Source: JAJTHB01 sp033763775
GTDB taxonomy: Bacteria > Pseudomonadota > Alphaproteobacteria > Rickettsiales > SXRF01
NCBI GenBank assembly: GCA_033763775.1
Contig: JANRJW010000005.1
Span: forward strand, 62,001 to 126,000
Reading direction: 5' to 3'
Length of the DNA stretch: 64,000 nucleotides
In this document: positions 8,488 to 16,156 of the stretch, one piece after another
Layout of the letters: each line of letters opens with the position of its first letter
Numbering within the stretch: the first letter of the stretch is position 1
Translations under genes and position numbers: made by a program
The notes under the pieces: model-generated
Told to the model about the DNA's origin: nothing
What the model saw: only the letters and a program-made list of their open reading frames with translations
The model's database searches: none

Positions 8488-10611
8488 TTACGCAGCACGC
8501 ACACGGCGCAGGAAGCTATCCACCTGTGTATTGAGCTCTTCCGCTTGCTTGGAAAGCTCCTTTGAGGCGGAAAGCATCTGCTCAGAGGCGGAACCAGCAT
8601 GGGATGATGCCGCCTGTACATCGCCAAGGCTATCTGCGATGGACTGCGTGCTGGAAGCCGCGGTCTGCATATTTTTTGAGATCTCGCCGGTCGTGGCTGA
8701 CTGCTCTTCCACCGCCGAAGCGACACTGGAGGTGGCCTCAGAAATGGAGCCGACTGACCCGCCAATTTCTTTCAGTGCGCTGATGATGGCATTGGCGGCT
8801 TGTCGCATTTCTTCCACCACCTGCTGAATTTCTTCGGTGGTTTTGTTGGTCTGGCTTGCGAGGTTTTTGACTTCGCTGGCGACCACAGCAAACCCTTTGC
8901 CCGCCTCACCTGCGCGGGCGGATTCGATGGTGGCGTTGAGTGCCAGCAGGTTAATCTGCCCGGCAATGCTGGAAATCATATCCATGGCGGTCGCAACTTT
9001 ACTCATCGCTTCGTTGAGCGCGCTGGCAACAGTGTCGGCATTACGTGCTTTTTCTTGTGATTCATGCACGAGGTTGGTGGTTTTTTGCAGCTGCGATGAA
9101 ATTTCTTTCACCGTCGCGGCAAGTTCTTCGGACGCCGCTGCAACGGATTGCACACTCGCCGTAGTGCTGGCGGCGGCGCCGCTGGCATGGGAGGCTTTCT
9201 GGTTGCTATCGCGCGCGGTGTTCACCATGCTTTCTGCCGTTTGAGCCAGCTCGGTGGCGGCCGCTGCAACTACGTTGACAATGGACTTGATGCTTTGCTC
9301 AAAGTCGTTTGCCATGCGCTGCTGCACTTGTTTTTTATCTTTCTCCAGCTCAATTTTTTCATAGTCTGCGAAAGCAAGCTTGTTCTGCAGTGCGCGGATG
9401 CGGGTGAGAATTTCCTCGAATTCGTCGGTGCCTTGTTCCACCTCGGTTTTATAATTACCGTTGGCGATGGAGGTGAGCGTCTGGTTCATATAGCCGAGCC
9501 TGCGCTGCAGCAATTTTTTGATGCGGCTGGTGTCCATCATCCCAACAGCAATAGCAACAAGCAGTGTCATAATCACAATGGCAAGCTCAATAATTTCACC
9601 ACTTTTGGCCGATTCATAGCGCTCCTGCGCACTATCCATCTGTAGTTTGCTAAGCTCGTTACTTTTTGCTTTGATGCCATCAATCAGCGGTTTGCTTTTG
9701 GTTATCAGGGCAGTGATTTCTGTCTGCCTGCCCTCATTAGCAAGAATGAGTGCAGGTTTGGCAAAGGATTCCATATAATCTTTTTGAGCATTGGCAAAGC
9801 TATCGGCCAGTGCTTTTTCCTCCTGCGAGAGTGGCGCAGCACTGTAGCTGCTCCATAGCTTGTCGATGCTGGCCATCGAATCATTGACACGAGCGGAAAG
9901 TTCATTTGCATTACCGCCGGTGGCGGCGAACTGGCTCAGCGTCAGCGTTGTATCCTGAAGTAGCCCACGAATTTCTGCCATTTGCGCTGCGGGTAGGGCA
10001 CTTTCAAGATAGACGCTATGCAGCGATTCGGTTGATCGATGGTTGAAATAAAGCCCAACCGCGGCGTTGACTAGCACCATGGTAATAAGCATGTAGCCCA
10101 TCACGGCAATCTGGTTGCTGATGCAGCCCAGCCAGCGACGGCGGCTAGCACTACGGCTGCGATCAACCACCTGGCCATGCTCAATAGCAAGGCTGCCTGC
10201 TTTGCCTGCCCGGAATTTGCGGTAAATATCCTCCACGGCCTTGACAATATCGGCGCGCGGCTTATTGCGCACGGACATGTAGCCGGTAACCTGCCCATTT
10301 TCAACAATCGGCATGGCATTAGCGTGCACCCAGTAATGATCCCCGTTTTTAACGCGGTTTTTTACATAACCACTCCAGGGCTTTCCGGCTTTCAGGTCCC
10401 GCCACATATCGGCAAAGGCCTCGGGCGGCATGTCGCTGTGGCGAATGAGATTATGCGGCTGGCCGATCAGCTCATCATTGGTGAAGCCGGAGATATCGAT
10501 AAAATCTTTGTTCACCGATTTAATTCTGCCCTTATCGTCCGTCACCGAGACGATCATCGAGCCTTCATCCATCACTACTTCACGTTGGGTAACGGGGCCG
10601 TTATCGCGCAT
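8488..10611 (-). CDS. Methyl-accepting chemotaxis protein with N-terminal PAS domain (Aer-like)
   Basis: A 707-residue chemoreceptor. Residues about 15-120 form a PAS domain of the Aer/energy-taxis type (NKDFIDISGFTNDELIG, then GDHYWVHANAMPI). Two transmembrane segments (about 167-190 and 335-357) bracket a roughly 145-residue four-helix-type sensor region. A HAMP-like linker and a cytoplasmic signalling domain follow, with the hairpin tip QINLLALNATIESARAGE and VVASEVKNLASQ. It probably signals to CheA/CheW. The start is supported by GGAGG 7 nt upstream. No che or flagellar genes are in the window, so it is a stand-alone receptor. The PAS ligand (FAD, heme or other) is not determined. Confidence 0.92.
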   Translation of the reverse strand: MRDNGPVTQREVVMDEGSMIVSVTDDKGRIKSVNKDFIDISGFTNDELIGQPHNLIRHSDMPPEAFADMWRDLKAGKPWSGYVKNRVKNGDHYWVHANAMPIVENGQVTGYMSVRNKPRADIVKAVEDIYRKFRAGKAGSLAIEHGQVVDRSRSASRRRWLGCISNQIAVMGYMLITMVLVNAAVGLYFNHRSTESLHSVYLESALPAAQMAEIRGLLQDTTLTLSQFAATGGNANELSARVNDSMASIDKLWSSYSAAPLSQEEKALADSFANAQKDYMESFAKPALILANEGRQTEITALITKSKPLIDGIKAKSNELSKLQMDSAQERYESAKSGEIIELAIVIMTLLVAIAVGMMDTSRIKKLLQRRLGYMNQTLTSIANGNYKTEVEQGTDEFEEILTRIRALQNKLAFADYEKIELEKDKKQVQQRMANDFEQSIKSIVNVVAAAATELAQTAESMVNTARDSNQKASHASGAAASTTASVQSVAAASEELAATVKEISSQLQKTTNLVHESQEKARNADTVASALNEAMSKVATAMDMISSIAGQINLLALNATIESARAGEAGKGFAVVASEVKNLASQTNKTTEEIQQVVEEMRQAANAIISALKEIGGSVGSISEATSSVASAVEEQSATTGEISKNMQTAASSTQSIADSLGDVQAASSHAGSASEQMLSASKELSKQAEELNTQVDSFLRRVRAA

Positions 10612-10711
10612 ACATTGCCTCCATAGCGAATAATTATTTATTCTATCTAGTCCTATTGTATTAATTATATACTAACGAATGCGATAATTGTGCCAAAGTA
10701 ATGCAGATTTT

Positions 10712-11479
10712 TTACTTGCGTTGCCTCAGCTCAGCTTTCAGTTCCCGTAATTCCTCTAGAATCTGACGCTCCGTATCTTCCATCGCGGCTTCATGTTTTT
10801 TGTGCTCACTTTGCATCGCTTCCACAATCACCGCGATGAATAAATTAAGCACGGTAAAGGTCGCCGCCAGAATATAAACAACAAAGAAAATCCAGGCGTT
10901 TGGATGGGTGGTGAGAATCTGGCGCACCATATCCGCCCAGCCTTCCAGTGTCATGATCTGAAACAGGGTAAAAAACGAGTTGCCCAGCGTGCCGAACCAC
11001 TCAGGGTAGGCGGCGCCGTAAAGCTTGGTCGCCATCACAGCAAACACATAAAAAATCAGCATCATAATCAGTGCAATGGAGGCGATGCCGGGAATCGCGC
11101 CCACCAGCCCCTGTACCACCGAGCGCAGGCGCGGGAATGCTGAAATAAGACGCAGTACACGTAAAACGCGTAGCGCGCGCAGCACTGAAAATCCCTCCTG
11201 CGCCGGCACCAGTGACACGCCCACAATCGCAAAATCAAACAGATTCCACGGGTCTTTGAAAAATTTAAGACCATAGGCACCGATACGCATCACAAGCTCG
11301 GCCACAAAAACCCACAAAATAGTGCGGTCAAGGCTGGTCAGCAGCGCGCCGTATTGCGCCATGATATCGGGGTAGGTTTCCAGCCCCAGCGTGATGGCAT
11401 TAATGATAATCAGGGCAATGATGGTTTTTTGAAAGAGTGGTTTTTCCACCACAGCGCGTAGCCTATTTTGAAGTCCCAT
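10712..11479 (-). CDS. Voltage-gated-type cation channel, single-domain bacterial family
   Basis: A 255-residue six-helix ion transport protein of the bacterial NaV-like family, which forms homotetramers in the inner membrane. S1-S3 occupy about residues 17-92. S4 carries arginines at every third position (101, 104, 107, 110), the voltage-sensor pattern. The pore helix and filter read T-L-E-G-W-A-D at residues 177-183, then S6 and a charged coiled-coil tail (about 225-255). Characterised sodium channels of this family usually have T-L-E-S-W-S/A; Gly180 and Asp183 resemble calcium-type filters, so ion selectivity is open. No operon partner is evident. Confidence 0.9.
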   Translation of the reverse strand: MGLQNRLRAVVEKPLFQKTIIALIIINAITLGLETYPDIMAQYGALLTSLDRTILWVFVAELVMRIGAYGLKFFKDPWNLFDFAIVGVSLVPAQEGFSVLRALRVLRVLRLISAFPRLRSVVQGLVGAIPGIASIALIMMLIFYVFAVMATKLYGAAYPEWFGTLGNSFFTLFQIMTLEGWADMVRQILTTHPNAWIFFVVYILAATFTVLNLFIAVIVEAMQSEHKKHEAAMEDTERQILEELRELKAELRQRK

Positions 11480-11557
11480 GTCGCTTTATCCTTTATTTTA
11501 AAATTTAGCCGACTATATAGGTCGCCTATTTTTATTCTACAAGATTAGGAGTATCCC

Positions 11558-12508
11558 TTGGAACAGGTAGCAGCAACTGGCGTCAGTGTTTGGTTTTGGG
11601 TCGCGTTTGTTATTTTTCTGATTACCGCGATCATGATTGATCTTGGGGTCACCAAGAAAAAAGAAGAGGGGCTGACCTTCAAGGATGCGTCGGTGCGCGT
11701 CGCGATCTGGGTATCGCTCGCCATGATTTTCGGCGGTTGGGTGTGGAGCCATTTCGGCCCGCAGAAGGGGCTGGAATATTTCACCGGCTACATCATCGAG
11801 CTATCGCTATCGATGGATAACGTGTTTGTGATTGCGATTATTTTTACTTATTTCTCCGTGCCGCTGAAATACCAGCACCGCGTGCTGTTCTGGGGTATTC
11901 TGGGCGCGCTGGTGATGCGCGGCATCATGATCTGGCTCGGCAGCGAGCTGGTGAAAGAATATGGCTGGATTATCTATCTGTTCGGCGCATTTTTGCTCTT
12001 TACGGGTATCAAGCTTGCCATGTCGAAAGATGAGCAGTATGACCCCAGCAAAAACCCGGTGGTCAAGCTGGTGAAGCGTTACATCCCGATGACGCCGGAT
12101 TTCCGCGGCAATAAGTTCTGGGTGAAGGAAGGTGGCAAATGGATTGCCACGCCGCTTTTCTTGGTGCTGATGCTGGTTGAGGCGACCGATCTGGTGTTTG
12201 CCGTGGATTCAATTCCGGCCATTTTCGCCGTCACGCTGGATCCGTTCATTGTCTTTACCGCCAATGCGTTTGCGATTCTGGGTCTGCGCTCGATGTATTT
12301 CATGCTCGCCGGCCTGATCCACAAGTTCTACTATCTCAAGATGGGGCTTTCGGTGCTGCTGATTTTTGTCGGCATCAAGATGCTGCTCATGCACCATTAT
12401 AAAATCCCGACCGCGGTATCGCTGGCGGTGATTGTGGCGATTCTTGGTACCGCCATGATTGCTTCCGTCATCCGCGCAAAACGTCTGGAAAAACAAAGCG
12501 GGGCGTAA
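11558..12508 (+). CDS. TerC family integral membrane protein
   Basis: A 316-residue, roughly nine-helix membrane protein of the TerC/Alx family, whose members are tied to metal (manganese) export and tellurite resistance. The family hallmark SLSMDNVFVIAIIFTYFSVP lies near residues 83-102, and VEATDLVFAVDSIPAIFAVT gives the second acidic membrane motif. The start is a TTG at 11558 with an AGGAG ribosome site about 6 nt upstream; no better ATG lies near. The 78-nt leader is too short for a yybP-ykoY manganese riboswitch and none was seen. Confidence 0.9.
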   Translation: MEQVAATGVSVWFWVAFVIFLITAIMIDLGVTKKKEEGLTFKDASVRVAIWVSLAMIFGGWVWSHFGPQKGLEYFTGYIIELSLSMDNVFVIAIIFTYFSVPLKYQHRVLFWGILGALVMRGIMIWLGSELVKEYGWIIYLFGAFLLFTGIKLAMSKDEQYDPSKNPVVKLVKRYIPMTPDFRGNKFWVKEGGKWIATPLFLVLMLVEATDLVFAVDSIPAIFAVTLDPFIVFTANAFAILGLRSMYFMLAGLIHKFYYLKMGLSVLLIFVGIKMLLMHHYKIPTAVSLAVIVAILGTAMIASVIRAKRLEKQSGA

Positions 12509-12516
12509 TGGCTGTG

Positions 12517-12545
12517 CCATCCGAAGCCCGCAGGGTGTAGGATGG
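12517..12545. repeat. Short palindromic repeat (CCATCC...GGATGG)
   Basis: A 29-nt hairpin-forming element just after the TerC gene, with ends CCATCC and GGATGG and core CGAAGCC...GTA. A close relative (CCACCC...GGGTGG with the same CGAAGCC and GTAGG core) lies at 57909-57935, so this is a repeated family rather than a one-off terminator. The rest of the gap to 12688 holds only a 27-codon remnant-like open frame. Confidence 0.55.
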
Positions 12546-12688
12546 TCGGCCTTAGCGGACGGGTTCAGAACCTGCCATGAGCGTAGGCTATTGATTTTGT
12601 ATATGGGCGAGGCGCACAAGTATATGCACATTCCGCAGATTGTGGAGATGGTAACCGAGCGGTTTGAACAGCAGTTTATTCTATAAAG

Positions 12689-14098
12689 CTATCTCAGAGG
12701 CGAATCACCAGATACATCGCCGCGTTTTGTAGGCTGATATTTTTCCACAAGAATTCGTTTTGCATCAGGGCTTACGGCAGTAGCCGGTACACTTCTGGCG
12801 GGCTGGCGTAAGCCAATTAAATGTTCTTCCACAATAGCCGATGCTTCCTTTTCATACATGCCCGTAGCTTTTACAATATCACCCGAGAGTGCCTTTGCTA
12901 ATTGTTGGATTCGATCATTCCATGTGCGGCCATCACCCACGAATTCTTTCCCTAACATATTGCCATTTTGCCAGCCGTCTTTTAGAGGCTTTACTAGTTT
13001 ACCTTCAAGTATTCTCTGCGCATCTGGACTGACAGATGGAGCAGCTGGCCCACGATTCGGAAGTCGCATTCCAATCAAATTATGTTCTACAATAGAACGA
13101 GCTTCTTGTTCGGATACTTGTGAGCTTTTTATAATATCTCCAACAAGAGCATGAGATAAATCCTCAATGCGTTTATTCCAAACGCGAGGATCTCCACCAT
13201 GTTTTTGCATCATCTGATTACCAGTAAGCCAATCATCTTCAAGCGGTTTCGGCTGGGGTATCAATGCAGGTGTTATCCCTTTAGGCTCGCGCGGTTTTAT
13301 TTCTGGTATTTGCCTTTGCGCATCCTTGCTCATTGCCATCGCAGGCATGCCGGAGCTAGAGCGCAAGCCAATCAAATGATCGGTTACCAATTTCAAAGAT
13401 TCTTCATGCGAACAGCCCGTCGATTCAACAATATCCAGAATAAGCGCTCCACGTAATTTTTGAATTCTCTTTTGCCAAGTCTTGTTGTCACCGCCTTGAT
13501 CCTTCCTTATCATACTGGCCGTTCGCCATCCCTCTTCAATTTCTGGTAGCTTTGGACGTTCTTCCAATAGACGCTCAGCATCCGGGCTTATTGCCGTTAC
13601 TGGCTCACCACTATTTAAACGCTCTCCGATTAGATGCTTATCAACAATTAATTCAGCTTCTTTCTTTGAATAGCCAGTAGATTTAATTACATCTCCAACC
13701 AATGCTTCGCGTAGTTTTGTTATTTTTTCATTCCACGCTTTGAGCCCACCTCCCTGCTCATGCCTAAGCATACTGCCTGTTTTCCATCCATCTTCCATTA
13801 TGGGATGTTTCTCTAATTCAGGCAGCAGGCGTTGTGCAACTTTACTAGCAGCAATTGCTTGAAAATTATTTGCGGCCAAACGTATACCGACAAGATGCGT
13901 ATTAACGATCTCGCGCGCCTCGCTTTCAGGCATATCTGTACTTGCAACAATATCACCTACGAGAGCTTCACCAAGTGTTTGTATACGTTCATTCCACTTT
14001 GGGCCGTGTCCCCCCTGTTCTTTTTGAATCATTGAGCCAGTTTTCCAACCACTTCCAATATTCGAAGGAGTGGGATTTTCTGTCAGAGATTTATCCAT
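12689..14098 (-). CDS. Five-repeat protein of unknown function
   Basis: A 469-residue protein made of five copies of one module beginning near residues 17, 104, 190, 289 and 375. The consensus starts G-W-x-T-G-S-M followed by x4-Q-G-G, then W-N-x-R-I-x-x-L, A-L-V-G-D-I-V-K-S-T-G, a basic/acidic helix E-A-x-x-I-V-x-x-H-L-I-G-x-R-L, and ends A-x-S-P-D-A-x-R-I-L. Repeat 4 is preceded by a 13-residue Pro-rich linker. No signal peptide or membrane segment is visible. I do not recognise the family. The gene is clearly AT-richer than its surroundings, stands alone, and lies next to tRNA-Pro with a duplicated 3' end, which together suggest acquisition by transfer. A scaffold, effector or nucleic-acid-binding repeat protein are all possible. 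Confidence 0.85.
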   Translation of the reverse strand: MDKSLTENPTPSNIGSGWKTGSMIQKEQGGHGPKWNERIQTLGEALVGDIVASTDMPESEAREIVNTHLVGIRLAANNFQAIAASKVAQRLLPELEKHPIMEDGWKTGSMLRHEQGGGLKAWNEKITKLREALVGDVIKSTGYSKKEAELIVDKHLIGERLNSGEPVTAISPDAERLLEERPKLPEIEEGWRTASMIRKDQGGDNKTWQKRIQKLRGALILDIVESTGCSHEESLKLVTDHLIGLRSSSGMPAMAMSKDAQRQIPEIKPREPKGITPALIPQPKPLEDDWLTGNQMMQKHGGDPRVWNKRIEDLSHALVGDIIKSSQVSEQEARSIVEHNLIGMRLPNRGPAAPSVSPDAQRILEGKLVKPLKDGWQNGNMLGKEFVGDGRTWNDRIQQLAKALSGDIVKATGMYEKEASAIVEEHLIGLRQPARSVPATAVSPDAKRILVEKYQPTKRGDVSGDSPLR

Positions 14099-14360
14099 AG
14101 TGATTTCTCATTCTGTTGGACGTTAAGGGGCTAGAATCCTTCTATTGTACACGTAAAAGATTATAGACCGTTCTAGCTTGTTATTTTATTAAGATTTTAT
14201 GACATTTGTTAAGTATTCCATGCAAACCCTCACAGGATTTGAACCTAAATATCCTAACAAATACAGGGTAATAAATTGCCTAAATTTTATGCTGGTTAAA
14301 TCCAGAGGTTTTCTGAATCCCGTATTTGAGGCAGGTTCAAAACCAGCGGCGGCTCATATT

Positions 14361-14383
14361 AAAATGGTCGGGGAGATAGGATT
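14361..14383. repeat. Direct repeat of the tRNA-Pro 3' end (possible attachment-site core)
   Basis: These 23 nt are identical to 14563-14585, which covers four flanking bases plus the CCA end, 3' acceptor strand and part of the T stem of tRNA-Pro. The two copies are 202 nt apart. An exact copy of a tRNA 3' end is the classical mark of site-specific integration, although no integrase is present. Confidence 0.65.
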
Positions 14384-14522
14384 GTCACATGGCCTCCTGG
14401 CCATGTGCCGTCAGGCGGCAGCTCGTCCGCCTTTGCCAAAGCTCCGGCAAGACTGCGCTTACAAATTTTGCTTCCTGCAAAATTTACGAACCCAGGGGTT
14501 CGAACCCGATCACCGCATTAAC

Positions 14523-14564
14523 TTCTTTCCAAAAAGGCAGATTAATCTGCCTTTTTGGAAAGAA
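14523..14564. terminator. 42-nt perfect palindrome, likely terminator of tRNA-Pro
   Basis: Two 21-nt arms with no loop and no mismatch, centred between 14543 and 14544; the left arm begins TTCTTTCCAAAAAGGCAG. Read on the minus strand it lies immediately after the tRNA-Pro 3' end and contains GGCAGATT...AATCTGCC followed by TTTTT, so it can act as an intrinsic terminator in either direction. The perfection and length exceed what termination needs. Confidence 0.7.
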
Positions 14565-14566
14565 AA

Positions 14567-14643
<77 letters not shown>

Positions 14644-14650
14644 ACTAGAA

Positions 14651-14671
14651 GTTGATGGTTGATAGTTGATG
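14651..14671. repeat. Heptanucleotide tandem repeat (GTTGATG/A)3
   Basis: Three consecutive 7-nt units, GTTGATG GTTGATA GTTGATG, lie between tRNA-Pro and dapA, followed by a partly similar ACTGTTG. They share the 7-nt period of the arrays inside bioF, aguA and pheT, though not the unit sequence. Confidence 0.6.
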
Positions 14672-14725
14672 ACTGTTGGACTATCAAGCAAATAACGCAA
14701 CCAATGAATAACCATTTTTTGATTT

Positions 14726-15601
14726 ATGATGTTCCAAGGAGTTTTTACCGCGCTGGTGACGCCCTTTGCAAATGGCAAGGTGGATGAGCGCGCATTTCAG
14801 GATTTAGTCGAGTGGCAGATTGCCGAGGGCATTCATGGCTTGGTTCCGTGCGGCACCACCGGCGAATCGCCGACTTTGTCGCATGAGGAGCATAACCGCG
14901 TGGTGGCGCTGTGCGTCGAGGCGGCGAGGGGCAGGGTGCCGGTCATGGCCGGAACTGGCAGCAACTCCACCGAGGAAGCGATCATCCTCACCCGCCATGC
15001 TAAAGAAGCAGGGGCAAGCGGCGCGCTCATTGTGGCGCCTTACTATAACAAGCCAACGCAAGCCGGGCTCTATGCACATTACAAAGCGATTCATGATGCC
15101 GTTGATATCCCGATTGTGATCTACAACATCCCCGGCCGCAGCGGCATTAACATCACCGATGACACGCTGGCAAAACTCGCTGAGCTGCCACGCATTGTGG
15201 GTTTAAAAGATGCCACCGGTGATCTCGCCCGGCCATACACGCTGCGCGCCAAGCTCAAAAAAAATATCTCGCTGCTTTCCGGTGAAGACATGACAGCGGT
15301 GGCGTTCAATGCGTCCGGCGGCGTGGGCTGCATTTCGGTGTCGTCGAACGTGGCGCCGCGTGCGTGCGCCGCGGTGCAGAATGCGTGTTTGAAGGGCGAG
15401 TATGTGGGCGCGCTGAAACTGCATGATCCGCTGGTGGCGCTGCACGATGTGATGTTCATCGAAACGAATCCAGTGCCGGTTAAATTTGCTTTGTCGCTGA
15501 TGGGTAAATGCAAACCAGATCTTCGTCTTCCATTGGCTCCGCTTGGTGAAAACTCTCAGAAAGCCATCACCGAAGTGTTAAAAAATTTACGCTTGATTTA
15601 A
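14726..15601 (+). CDS. dapA: 4-hydroxy-tetrahydrodipicolinate synthase
   Basis: A 291-residue TIM-barrel aldolase that condenses pyruvate with aspartate semialdehyde in lysine and meso-diaminopimelate synthesis. It carries the family signatures PCGTTGESPTLSHEEH, the Tyr of APYYNKPTQAG, and the Schiff-base lysine in IVGLKDATGD. Two consecutive ATG codons (14726, 14729) are possible starts and neither has a clear ribosome site. smpB follows 39 nt downstream, an order common in alphaproteobacteria. A related N-acetylneuraminate lyase is unlikely given the close DapA motifs. Confidence 0.95.
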   Translation: MMFQGVFTALVTPFANGKVDERAFQDLVEWQIAEGIHGLVPCGTTGESPTLSHEEHNRVVALCVEAARGRVPVMAGTGSNSTEEAIILTRHAKEAGASGALIVAPYYNKPTQAGLYAHYKAIHDAVDIPIVIYNIPGRSGINITDDTLAKLAELPRIVGLKDATGDLARPYTLRAKLKKNISLLSGEDMTAVAFNASGGVGCISVSSNVAPRACAAVQNACLKGEYVGALKLHDPLVALHDVMFIETNPVPVKFALSLMGKCKPDLRLPLAPLGENSQKAITEVLKNLRLI

Positions 15602-15640
15602 ACACTTTTTTCATCTTAATTAGCAACCCCTGAACACGTC

Positions 15641-16117
15641 ATGGCCGGCAAAGAATCTTCTTCCTCCATCACGGTTGCGAATAATCGCAAGGCTTTTGCG
15701 AATTATGCGATCGAAGAGGAACTGGAAGCAGGGCTGGCTTTGACGGGAACTGAGGTTAAATCTCTGCGCGCCGGCAAAGCGAATATTGCGGATGCGTATG
15801 CCGGCCCTAAAGGTGAGGAACTCTGGCTTTTCAACGCCACGATTGCTCCTTATGCAGGCGGTAACCGTTTTAACCACGAGGAACGCAGGCCGAGAAAATT
15901 GCTGCTGCATCGGCGGCAGATTAACAAGCTGATCGGCAGGCTGAAGGTCAAGGGAGTCACATTGGTGCCGCTGGCGCTGTATTTCAACAGCAGAGGCATC
16001 GCAAAAATTAAATTAGGTCTGGGAACAGGTAAAAAAGAATACGAAAAACGAGATACCATCAAACAACGCGACTGGCAGAAAGACAAAGCACGCATCATGC
16101 GTGAAAAGAATCGCTAA
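15641..16117 (+). CDS. smpB: SsrA-binding protein SmpB
   Basis: SmpB, 158 residues, binds tmRNA and delivers it to stalled ribosomes for trans-translation. It shows the conserved N-terminal NRKAFANYAIEEELEAGLAL, the TGTEVKSLRAGKANI segment, the RRPRKLLLH strand, and a basic C-terminal tail rich in Lys/Arg (KKEYEKRDTIKQRDWQKDKA) that enters the decoding centre. The tmRNA gene itself was looked for nearby and not found. It lies downstream of dapA on the same strand. Confidence 0.96.
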   Translation: MAGKESSSSITVANNRKAFANYAIEEELEAGLALTGTEVKSLRAGKANIADAYAGPKGEELWLFNATIAPYAGGNRFNHEERRPRKLLLHRRQINKLIGRLKVKGVTLVPLALYFNSRGIAKIKLGLGTGKKEYEKRDTIKQRDWQKDKARIMREKNR

Positions 16118-16156
16118 AAAAAGCCAGCGCGAGCAACGGGAAATATAAGGTAGACT

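Larger units (their letters stand above)
14099..14566. other. Non-coding accessory patch with tRNA-like fragments
   Basis: About 470 nt with no convincing gene between the five-repeat protein and tRNA-Pro. It contains several T-arm-like pieces: GGATTTGAACC near 14234-14244, GGTTCAAAACC near 14334-14344, and GGGGTTCGAACCC near 14493-14505. It also holds a 23-nt exact copy of the tRNA-Pro 3' end (14361-14383) and a 42-nt perfect palindrome (14523-14564). Weak open frames crossing it simply read through tRNA sequence. It looks like debris at a tRNA integration site. Confidence 0.6.

Noticed and set aside
11480..11557. Manganese (yybP-ykoY) riboswitch before the TerC gene
   Set aside because: The leader is only 78 nt and lacks the conserved loops.
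12459..12686. Plus-strand frame ending MGEAHKYMHIPQIVEMVTERF...
   Set aside because: The first half overlaps the TerC gene and a repeat. The last 27 codons look protein-like but have no clear ribosome site or family; at most a decayed gene end.
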